A stretch of DNA of 8,978 bases, from the NCBI GenBank assembly GCA_003228965.1, contig QIGP01000238.1, positions 1 to 8,978 on the forward strand. Direction: 5' to 3'. This document shows, in pieces, positions 1 to 5,757 of this stretch. The DNA comes from Gammaproteobacteria bacterium (lineage in GTDB: Bacteria; Pseudomonadota; Gammaproteobacteria; Steroidobacterales; SZUA-146). Position 1 is the first letter of the stretch; every line of letters starts with the position of its first letter. The notes under the pieces were generated by a model, which did not search any database, had not been told where the DNA came from, and worked only from the letters and a program-made list of their open reading frames with translations. The position numbers and the translations under genes were made by a program.

Positions 1-164
1 AACTCGCGGGCGTCGCTACCTTCTACAGAATCTTGCGTTAACGCCCCAACATCGCCCCAGGAGTCGATCACCACGTACGAAGCATCCAGCGTCAGGCAAA
101 TGGCGCGTCGATGAGCCGTGTCGCGATTAAACAGGTAACGAGTTACTGCGGGTGGAAGAGACAT
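1..164 (-). CDS. PAS-like domain protein, N-terminal fragment (cut by window edge)
   Basis: This reading frame opens with ATG at 164 and stays open through 54 codons to the window edge, so its stop and most of its length are outside. The ATG overlaps the stop of the GTPase gene (TAATG), which points to translational coupling and a shared operon; no good Shine-Dalgarno is visible. The visible residues begin MSLPPAVTRYLFNRDTAHRR, followed by CLTLDASYVVIDSWGDVG. A short hydrophobic strand, an Asp, and 'I-D-S-W-G' resemble the opening of a PAS sensor domain ('xLDxxxxIxxWG'). From memory of similar GTPase clusters, genes in this place can carry a PAS-like region followed by an output domain such as a nucleotide cyclase, but no output domain can be seen here. 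The gene is real with good confidence; the PAS reading is tentative. Confidence 0.6.
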   Translation of the reverse strand, partial: MSLPPAVTRYLFNRDTAHRRAICLTLDASYVVIDSWGDVGALTQDSVEGSDARE

Positions 165-676
165 TACTGGTCGGTAACGACAAGCTCTGCCAATCGTTCA
201 AAGGCGAGCTCTACGTTAGCGCCGGTTTTGGCGCTTGTTACAAAAGGAAAAAAACCGTCGCTCTCAAGAGCCGCGATAGTCTCGTCATCAATTTCCCATT
301 CACCTGCGAGATCGGACTTGTTAACGAGTGTTACGCACGGTATGTCGCCGTAGCGCTCCTGAGTTTCCGTACGCAGTCGTTTCGCAACGTCCAGCGTGTG
401 AGAACGCGTACCGTCAACGACCAGAATAAAACCGCTTGAACCTCGAAGGTAAGAAAACTCGACCGCCGAAAAACGATCGGTACCTGCAATATCCCAGATA
501 ATCAGTTTTACAGGCGTTGCAGCCACACCCACTGTCATCTCTTTTGTGTCAATTTTTACGCCAACAGTTGTCAGATACTTGTCGGAAAATACGTCGTTAA
601 CGCACCGTGCAACCGAGCTGGTTTTGCCTACGGCAAAATCACCTATGATGCAAATCTTTTTGGTCAGTTCAGCCAT
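164..676 (-). CDS. Ras/Rab-like small GTPase
   Basis: This 170-residue protein is a single G domain of the Ras/Rab-like bacterial group, a cytoplasmic GTP-dependent switch. All five G boxes are visible: P-loop GDFAVGKTS (12-20), switch I Thr in YLTTVG (T37), DxxG in WDIAGTDRF (61-69), NKSD (119-122) and SAK (148-150). The position of Ras Gln61 is Thr66 and that of Ras Gly12 is Phe14, so intrinsic hydrolysis probably depends on a partner or differs from Ras. There is no C-terminal cysteine for lipidation, so any membrane recruitment must come from a partner. It lies 16 bp after the OmpA-like gene and overlaps the next gene by TAATG. The ATG start is backed by an AGGA Shine-Dalgarno with a 5-base gap. 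The family call is secure; its effector is unknown. Confidence 0.93.
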   Translation of the reverse strand: MAELTKKICIIGDFAVGKTSSVARCVNDVFSDKYLTTVGVKIDTKEMTVGVAATPVKLIIWDIAGTDRFSAVEFSYLRGSSGFILVVDGTRSHTLDVAKRLRTETQERYGDIPCVTLVNKSDLAGEWEIDDETIAALESDGFFPFVTSAKTGANVELAFERLAELVVTDQ

Positions 677-680
677 TTAA

Positions 681-685
681 ATCCT
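681..685 (-). promoter_or_regulatory. Ribosome binding site of the GTPase gene
   Basis: Minus-strand AGGAT lies 4 bases before the ATG at 676, inside the 16-bp gap after the OmpA-like gene. It supports the chosen start and independent ribosome entry within the same mRNA. Confidence 0.6.
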
Positions 686-692
686 GTTTATA

Positions 693-2552
693 TTAGTTAT
701 TTGAGGACATCTTTAGCACAGCACGACGTTTCTTCGGATCGGCGTCATCTTGCGTGGGGATTGTTGACGTTTCGATTAACAGCAACGAAGAAGAAACGCC
801 ATAAGAGATAAGCGCATCCCTAAAGGTACCGGCGCGCCGCGCCATGAGTGACTCATTGAGTGCCTCGTTTCCAGTTCCGTCAACCTCTCCTACCACCCTA
901 AATGAAACGTCGAGGTTTAGTACTTTTGACAAACGCTCGAACTCGCGTAGTGCTGCAGCAGCTTTACTGATTTTCGCGTCCTGGTTAGGCAGTAACTCCG
1001 AACCCGTGTTGAAATATACTGTACGACCATTGAGTTGGGCCACAAGGTTAACCAGCGTTACTCGCTCTTCAAGCTTTAGCGCTTTGCTGTTTACGTCGCT
1101 AACACCTGGCACCAGCGACTGCGTCGTTGCGAGAATGTCGTGCCATTTTTTAGGCGCAACACCAGACACCACGACCACGCCGTGTGTGACACTCAGGTCC
1201 ACAGAGTCTGGCGGAAGAAGTTTACGACGCACCTCTTCCAGTAAAGCAGAATCGTCCAAACGCAATCCGGATACGTTGACGACGCTTACCCCACCAATCA
1301 TTGGGCCAAGCGTGGCCAACTGCTCTCGGTAAGAAGCTGAAGCGCTACCTTGCGCAATTAGAACGCCGTTACTGAACTGCAGCACAACGTTTTCGGGCGG
1401 CGCTAAAATGCTGACTGCGCGTTTTTCAATTATGTCTGGTTCGAGCGATTGAAACGACTGAAACGTAGTGCGTAGGCGGTCTGACTCAATGCCAACTTTA
1501 GCCGCGAGCTCCACAGGATTCGCAGCCAAAGGATCTTGCAACCCTTCAACACTAACCCCCCGGTGGCCGAGCCTGGAAATTTCGGTGGTTAAAATTCCGG
1601 GTGTTTGGCGAATAAGCGATGCCAGTTTCTCAACTTTCGCATTCATCAGGAAAGCATTTGCTAACAGGTATAAAAAGCCAGCAAACACGGTAAAAAGTAC
1701 CAGCTTACCTTTCCAACCGATTAATGGCTTATCTTCAGCGGGGGTGGCTCGTTGCACTCTCAACAAGTTCTCGAGCTCAATATCGAGGCCCTTGATTGAA
1801 CCTGCCACACCGTCAAAGTCGTCTAGCGCCTGGGAGTGACGCAAATGCACACGCTCATTAGCCGCATCTAGCTCTACTTTTAGCTCTGCCGGAGGAACTC
1901 CTTGCACCACACAGGCGAGCATGGCGTGAGGTCCTTGCGAAACAAGCACCGTATACTCATCAATGACTACGCTACCCAGACCGCCGCCCGTGCCATGGGC
2001 AAACGAATCGCGAACGAAATCCTGGATGGCCGTGAGCATGGCGGAGACGGCGTCTTCATCTTTTAGGTCTACATCAGGATGGTACAGGTAGCTAACCAGA
2101 CGACCAGATTCAGGGTCTACCAGATAGACTTCGTCGACACGGTACACCACACTTTTCTGAAAAACGTATTGGGCGAGAGGCACGCCTGCTCTCCACGCCT
2201 TGTATCGATTACCAACAGATTTTTCTTCGATTGCTGTATTGATTGTTTGTAGGGTGGACTTTATTGCCTCGGCAATCGCTTTGCGAATCGCCGGACCCAT
2301 TACTGGATACAGCGCATCGGCAAATTTTTTAGGTTCGCGCCGGATCGCTTCGCTTAAAGTTGATTCGAGAGGAGAACTTAGGGCTTTCCCAAGCCGATCA
2401 TCCATGTTGTAGCTGCGGGTAACCGCGTCAGGCAGAATATCGGCAACATCAGCCGTTCTGGACTCCGGCCGTTCAAGCCTTCTTACCAGAGAGTCGAGCC
2501 TTTTCTTTTCGTTGCCAAAAAGAATCTGTTTGATTTTATCAAGATCATTCAA
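693..2552 (-). CDS. Transmembrane OmpA-like protein with large cytoplasmic region
   Basis: This 619-residue protein appears to cross the inner membrane once. Residues 1-13 hold a motif (DKIKQILFG) shared with the neighbouring coiled-coil protein; 14-120 is helical. Residues about 130-235 alternate strand and helix (VYLVDPESGRLV ... TVLVSQGPHAMLACVVQG) and may be a roadblock/longin-like domain, by eye only. One membrane helix spans about 283-303 (LVLFTVFAGFLYLLANAFLM). Two BON-like repeats follow (about 388-432 and 450-494), then an OmpA-like domain (about 508-619) with YFNTGSELL and GEVDGTGNEALNESLMARRA. The Asp (D558) and Arg (R573) that contact peptidoglycan in OmpA domains are kept, while the usual His-Thr before the Asp is Glu-Val. 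There is no signal peptide, so the N-terminus should be cytoplasmic and the C-terminus periplasmic. Start is TTG: an in-frame TGA lies four codons upstream, and the first internal Met is residue 50, beyond the conserved motif. Confidence 0.88.
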   Translation of the reverse strand: MNDLDKIKQILFGNEKKRLDSLVRRLERPESRTADVADILPDAVTRSYNMDDRLGKALSSPLESTLSEAIRREPKKFADALYPVMGPAIRKAIAEAIKSTLQTINTAIEEKSVGNRYKAWRAGVPLAQYVFQKSVVYRVDEVYLVDPESGRLVSYLYHPDVDLKDEDAVSAMLTAIQDFVRDSFAHGTGGGLGSVVIDEYTVLVSQGPHAMLACVVQGVPPAELKVELDAANERVHLRHSQALDDFDGVAGSIKGLDIELENLLRVQRATPAEDKPLIGWKGKLVLFTVFAGFLYLLANAFLMNAKVEKLASLIRQTPGILTTEISRLGHRGVSVEGLQDPLAANPVELAAKVGIESDRLRTTFQSFQSLEPDIIEKRAVSILAPPENVVLQFSNGVLIAQGSASASYREQLATLGPMIGGVSVVNVSGLRLDDSALLEEVRRKLLPPDSVDLSVTHGVVVVSGVAPKKWHDILATTQSLVPGVSDVNSKALKLEERVTLVNLVAQLNGRTVYFNTGSELLPNQDAKISKAAAALREFERLSKVLNLDVSFRVVGEVDGTGNEALNESLMARRAGTFRDALISYGVSSSLLLIETSTIPTQDDADPKKRRAVLKMSSNN

Positions 2553-2576
2553 TTGCGCGACTCAAGTGTCTATTGA

Positions 2577-3158
2577 TTACTTGTCGTCGGGTAAATCAAA
2601 TTCGCGTTGCAGCCGCAAAGCCACTTCGCTAAACAAACCTGCCAAATCGCTACGTGCGACTTTTTCGTCCCCAAGACGCCTGGATTCATCGCGCAAACTG
2701 GTTTCAATGGCTACCTGATTGTTGCGCATGGCTTCGAGCAGTTCCGTAGCCTGCTCGTGCAAACGACCGCGTATCTCCTGCTCAGCTGAGCCGTGGACTT
2801 CGTCGACATCGGCAATGCGATTTTCAAGCACTTTGCGCATATCAGCCACGCTGCCCGCCAGGTCTTCGGACGCATTCTTGCGTTCTTTCCCTTCGCTTAG
2901 CAACTTCTCGTTAAGGACATTGAATTCGTTTTTAATGTAAGTATCGAGCTGGTCGAGGCGCGCACTGATGTCGTTACTCAGCCTCGAGGTTTCCTGGCTG
3001 ATAAGTTTGTCCATGGTACGAAAACGCGATTCGTAGTCGCGCATTTGACCGCCAAATAAAATATCTCGAATTTTATCGACGTTTTCCTGGCTATCACTGT
3101 CGGCGGACATACCGGCGGCAATATCCTGTGAAGTGCTGGACTCGGTCTTCTTACTCAT
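2577..3158 (-). CDS. Coiled-coil protein of the GTPase/OmpA cluster
   Basis: This 193-residue protein is soluble, acidic and mostly helical, without membrane segment or signal peptide. A low-complexity Ser/Asp-rich start (1-25) leads to VDKIRDILFG (27-36), which matches the first residues of the OmpA-like protein encoded next. Residues about 40-165 have heptad-like spacing (MDKLISQETSRLSNDISARL ... LNEKLLSEGKERK) and look like a long coiled coil. The C-terminal block (about 167-190, with SDLAGLFSEVALRLQREF) looks like a separate conserved helix, perhaps a docking site. Starts with ATG at 3158, with AGGA about 10 bases upstream. It lies 45 bp after the OmpR-type gene and 24 bp before the OmpA-like gene. 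A scaffold or adaptor linking the membrane protein and another component is inferred, not shown. I do not recognise a named family. Confidence 0.82.
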   Translation of the reverse strand: MSKKTESSTSQDIAAGMSADSDSQENVDKIRDILFGGQMRDYESRFRTMDKLISQETSRLSNDISARLDQLDTYIKNEFNVLNEKLLSEGKERKNASEDLAGSVADMRKVLENRIADVDEVHGSAEQEIRGRLHEQATELLEAMRNNQVAIETSLRDESRRLGDEKVARSDLAGLFSEVALRLQREFDLPDDK

Positions 3159-3194
3159 GGTTAAACTATTCCTGAAATTCGTTCAGTTATTAAG

Positions 3195-3213
3195 AGAAGC
3201 AAATCATGCTTCT
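3195..3213 (-). terminator. Hairpin spanning the stop codon of the response regulator gene
   Basis: Minus strand AGAAGCA-TGATT-TGCTTCT forms a perfect 7-bp stem with a 5-base loop, and the TGA stop of the OmpR-type gene begins in the loop. The bases after it (CTTAATAAC) contain only a weak T run. It could be an attenuator, a partial terminator or an mRNA-end stabiliser between the regulator and the coiled-coil gene; a strong intrinsic terminator is unlikely. Confidence 0.4.
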
Positions 3214-3932
3214 ACCAGGTCAGTACGTTCAAGGCGGTATCCGTGCTGATAGATGGCCGACAGTTTCCAGCCTTTTTCCGGCCCAATTTTAAGTTTCTTG
3301 CGCAGTCGGCTTATGTGGGTGTCAACGGTGCGCGTGTTTAGATCGGCGCCGTGTATTCCCCAAATGCTTTCGAGAATGTGACTGCGCGAAACCACCCTTC
3401 CTGCATTACGAAACATGAATACGGCCAGGTCAAACTCACGATGAGTGAGCTCGACTTGCTCGCCGTCAAGCGAGATCTGTTTACGATCCAGTTTGACTTC
3501 GTAGGGCGTTAGTTCAGGCATCTCGTTCTTACCCGCATCCACGTTACCGCGGCGCACAACAGCACTCACTCGCGCAACGAACTCGCGTTGGCTCAGAGGC
3601 TTCGCCATGTAGTCGTCGGCGCCCGCCCCAAGTGCGGCCACAACGTCGTCTTCGGTATCTTTAGCCGTTACAAAAAGCACTGGCGTGTAGTGACGCGCAC
3701 TGCTTCGAACGCGCGTCATAACCTCCACTCCGTCCATGTCTGGCACTATCCAGTCCAGCACCAGGAGGTCATAGCTGTCTCTAAGCACCTCGCGCAAAAA
3801 CGAACGGCTCGATGAAAAGTGATTTACGGTATGTCCGGCCGATTTTAACCAAACCGCGATTAGCTCGGCTTGATCGACGTCGTCTTCCAACAGTGCAATT
3901 CTCAGCTTTAAGTTTTTATTTGTGTTGTTCAA
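3204..3932 (-). CDS. OmpR/PhoB-type response regulator
   Basis: This 242-residue protein is a DNA-binding transcription regulator activated by phosphorylation. The receiver domain (about 9-125) has the acidic pocket E16/D17/D18, phosphoacceptor D60 in LVLDWIVPDMDG, switch T89 and K111 in YMAKPL. The C-terminal winged helix (about 140-236) carries the OmpR hallmark stretches ELTHREFDLAVFMFRNAGRV, NTRTVDTHISRLRKKL and GYRLE. All key residues are intact. Starts with TTG at 3932: there is no upstream ATG or GTG close by in frame, and the next Met is residue 66, past the phosphorylation site. An AGGG lies about 7 bases upstream. No histidine kinase gene adjoins it; the Hpt protein two genes upstream is the likely phosphodonor. 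Its DNA targets are unknown. Confidence 0.93.
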   Translation of the reverse strand: MNNTNKNLKLRIALLEDDVDQAELIAVWLKSAGHTVNHFSSSRSFLREVLRDSYDLLVLDWIVPDMDGVEVMTRVRSSARHYTPVLFVTAKDTEDDVVAALGAGADDYMAKPLSQREFVARVSAVVRRGNVDAGKNEMPELTPYEVKLDRKQISLDGEQVELTHREFDLAVFMFRNAGRVVSRSHILESIWGIHGADLNTRTVDTHISRLRKKLKIGPEKGWKLSAIYQHGYRLERTDLVEA

Positions 3933-3993
3933 TCCGTGCCCTACCTTGGAAGCGTCGCCAACCGGCGTGAATAAGTGACCTAACCTGTTAAGT

Positions 3994-5250
3994 TTACAAC
4001 CTTTTATATTCTTTTAATACCGCCGTTAGATGAGCTGCGTAAGGCGGTCTATCATCGGGGTCTTTAGCCAACAGACAATCAATAAGTGGTTGATATGCCT
4101 GCAAACTCTCATCGAGCTTGGGGATGGGTGCGTGCGCATGCTTGAATAGCAACGCTATCGGAGTACCTGCAACGTATGGCTTTCTGCGAGTCAGCAGCTC
4201 AAATAGCAACACGCCGAGGCTGTAAAAATCGCTACGTTCATCGATCTCGTGCCCTTGTCCCTGCTCCGGACTCATGTAGTACGGCGTCCCATATATTTTA
4301 CCCGGCAAGGTGATTTCCCGGTCGATCTGCACCTGCTTGGCCAAACCAAAGTCGATGATACAGGGGGGGCCACCCTGCTCCCGAAACATGACATTCCCAG
4401 GTTTCAGGTCGCGATGCAAAATACCTACGTGATGGATGGCCGTAAGGGCGTCAGTGATATGCAATGCGATATCTATAGCTTCCGCCGGAGGCAGAGCCCC
4501 CTGCGTTGCCAGGCGATCGCGCAAACTTCCGCCGCGAATAAATTCCATGGCGATAAACGCGTGGTCATCCGCCACTCCGACGTCGTAAATATTGACTACA
4601 TTTGAGTGTTGTACTGCTGCGATCGATTGGAACTCGATCAAAAAACGTTCCAGGACTTCGTGCTCATCGGAGAGTTCAAAATCGCCGTACAGTAACTTTA
4701 GTACAACGTCTTCTTTTCGGGATTCGCTGTGAGCAACGTACACAACCGAACCAACTCCCGTAGACAGTTTCTTGAGAATTTGATAGCCCTTGACCTTAAC
4801 TCCTACGACAGAGTCGCCGTGACCTGGCGTTACAAAGCGTCCCGGCCTTAACGAAGTCATTAAAGTCGCGCGAAGACTTTCGCGAATGGTTGTCACCAGC
4901 AGCGAATGGGTCATTCCCTTTTTGGGAAGATAGTCATCAGCACCATTCTTAATCGCCGCAGCCGCTAATCGTTCGTCACCGTGCGCCGTCAGAAAAACGA
5001 TGGGCGGGAATGATGGATCTTTGCGGAATACCTCGAGCAATTGCAAACCGGTATAGGCGCCAAGGTTATGATCGAGAAGCACCACGTCAAACTGACTCGC
5101 ATCGAGATCAAAAACAGCGGAACCTTGATGAACCGGATCAATTTCTTCGACCACGGCTTCTGGCCACTCGGTAGTGATGTGATGTCGCAAAAGATCACGA
5201 AACTCATCATGGTCATCTATGATCAGTGCGCGTAGCGGTCGGGTTTTCAA
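3994..5250 (-). CDS. Response-regulator receiver fused to a Ser/Thr protein kinase
   Basis: This 418-residue cytoplasmic protein joins two signalling systems. Residues 5-128 form a CheY-like receiver: D12/D13, phosphoacceptor D60 in VVLLDHNLG, T88 and K110 in DDYLPKK. Residues about 155-418 form a Hanks-type kinase: ATP loop LSTGVGSVVYVA (162-173, with the first and third canonical glycines replaced by Ser), K185, likely helix-C E206, HRDLKPGN (279-286, catalytic D281), DFG (300-302), activation segment GTPYYMSPEQ (321-330) and RSDFYSLGVLLFELL. Catalytic residues are complete, so an active kinase is expected. No membrane helix or extracellular sensor is present, unlike PknB-type kinases; phosphorylation of D60 presumably sets activity. 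The start is TTG at 5250 with GGAAG 5 bases upstream; no in-frame ATG or GTG is available between the Hpt stop and this point. Confidence 0.92.
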   Translation of the reverse strand: MKTRPLRALIIDDHDEFRDLLRHHITTEWPEAVVEEIDPVHQGSAVFDLDASQFDVVLLDHNLGAYTGLQLLEVFRKDPSFPPIVFLTAHGDERLAAAAIKNGADDYLPKKGMTHSLLVTTIRESLRATLMTSLRPGRFVTPGHGDSVVGVKVKGYQILKKLSTGVGSVVYVAHSESRKEDVVLKLLYGDFELSDEHEVLERFLIEFQSIAAVQHSNVVNIYDVGVADDHAFIAMEFIRGGSLRDRLATQGALPPAEAIDIALHITDALTAIHHVGILHRDLKPGNVMFREQGGPPCIIDFGLAKQVQIDREITLPGKIYGTPYYMSPEQGQGHEIDERSDFYSLGVLLFELLTRRKPYVAGTPIALLFKHAHAPIPKLDESLQAYQPLIDCLLAKDPDDRPPYAAHLTAVLKEYKRL

Positions 5251-5279
5251 TCGAACTTCCGAAGTTGTTGGGGCGTCAT
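5247..5279 (-). other. Possible 10-codon leader ORF overlapping the kinase start
   Basis: An ATG at 5279 opens a frame of ten codons (MTPQQLRKFD) whose TGA stop overlaps the TTG start of the receiver-kinase gene. Its own ribosome site is weak (GAGG about 10 bases upstream). It could couple ribosomes onto the weak TTG, or be chance. Confidence 0.2.
5254..5266 (-). promoter_or_regulatory. Ribosome site of the receiver-kinase gene inside a palindrome
   Basis: Minus-strand AACTTCGGAAGTT is a perfect 6-bp inverted repeat around one base. It contains GGAAG, the Shine-Dalgarno sequence 5 bases before the TTG start. As RNA it could form a short stem with a CGG loop that hides the ribosome site; as DNA it could be a small operator. 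The ribosome site is the firmer part. Confidence 0.45.
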
Positions 5280-5317
5280 GCGAGTCTGGCCTCGCGCCCC
5301 ATTTAGACGGATAGGTC

Positions 5318-5623
5318 TCAGGGGCGCATTTGTTTAACGCAAATGTCTAGCTCTTCGGCCAGAGCCGTAAGTGCGTCGACGTCTTGTGAACTGGCGGCTT
5401 CTTCAATCAGCCCACCTAATTCTGTTATGCGCGGGTAGCCATAAGCCGCACCCGAACCGCGCATGTTATGGGCCAGTCGGCCGACTTCTTGAAAGTCCTT
5501 GCGGCTCATTAAAAGCGCAATAGTCTCAACGTCGGATTCGCGACGGCGTATGTAATTTGGTAGCAGCGCACGGATCGCCGGATCCATTTGTTCGGCTGCC
5601 AAAGCTGCTGTTTCAAGCGTCAT
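5318..5623 (-). CDS. Hpt-domain phosphotransfer protein
   Basis: This protein of about 101 residues is a single histidine phosphotransfer domain, a four-helix carrier that moves phosphoryl groups between a hybrid histidine kinase and receiver proteins. The active-site helix reads LAHNMRGSGAAYGYPRITEL, with phosphorylated His at residue 52 (59 from the longer start), matching the Hpt pattern 'aHxxKGSG'. Arg replaces the common Lys two residues after the His-Asn pair. The downstream genes supply two receivers, so it probably feeds one or both; no histidine kinase is in the window. Two ATGs are possible: 5644 (108 residues, hardly any Shine-Dalgarno) and 5623 (CTGGGGC about 6 bases upstream). 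I prefer 5623 because the predicted promoter would start transcription near 5649, leaving almost no leader for the ATG at 5644. Confidence 0.88.
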   Translation of the reverse strand: MTLETAALAAEQMDPAIRALLPNYIRRRESDVETIALLMSRKDFQEVGRLAHNMRGSGAAYGYPRITELGGLIEEAASSQDVDALTALAEELDICVKQMRP

Positions 5624-5655
5624 GTTCGCCCCAGGCTTTCGCATATACTTAACAA

Positions 5656-5661
5656 ATTATG
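5656..5661 (-). promoter_or_regulatory. Candidate -10 element of the signalling operon
   Basis: Minus-strand CATAAT matches five of six bases of the sigma70 -10 hexamer. The likely start point is about 5649-5650. There is no good -35 at 17 bp (GGTGCT), as is usual for promoters activated by CRP from a site near -41.5. Confidence 0.45.
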
Positions 5662-5680
5662 CGTGACGTGGCTATGATAG

Positions 5681-5702
5681 CACCGTGATGCCTGTCACAT
5701 AA
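5681..5702 (-). promoter_or_regulatory. CRP-type (cAMP receptor protein) operator
   Basis: The core TGTGACAGGCATCACG (5684-5699) fits the CRP consensus TGTGA-N6-TCACA with nine of ten conserved bases. Its centre at 5691.5 is about 41.5-42.5 bp upstream of the start point predicted from the CATAAT -10, the spacing of a class II CRP-activated promoter. It lies in the gap between purF and the Hpt gene, so it would drive the signalling cluster. Any CRP/Vfr-like protein with this specificity could use it. Confidence 0.55.
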
Positions 5703-5757
5703 GCTCCCGATTAGCAAGGTTCTACCAGCGCTAATAGTTGCGCTCAGCGATAAACGA

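Noticed and set aside
844..1332. Plus-strand frame of 162 codons opposite the OmpA-like gene
   Set aside because: Ser/Thr/Arg-rich composition with no domain, fully opposite a gene with clear domains; an antisense shadow.
3956..3967. CGCC-AACC-GGCG hairpin before the OmpR-type gene
   Set aside because: Only 4 bp of stem, no linked promoter or ribosome site; likely chance.
3933..3993. Promoter between the receiver-kinase and OmpR-type gene (TTGTAA, 17 bp, ACTTAT)
   Set aside because: The -10 matches only three of six bases; not better than background in AT-rich sequence.
5727..5744. Inverted repeat AGCGC/GCGCT after purF as a terminator
   Set aside because: Stem is only 5 bp with an 8-base loop and no T run; too weak to call a terminator.
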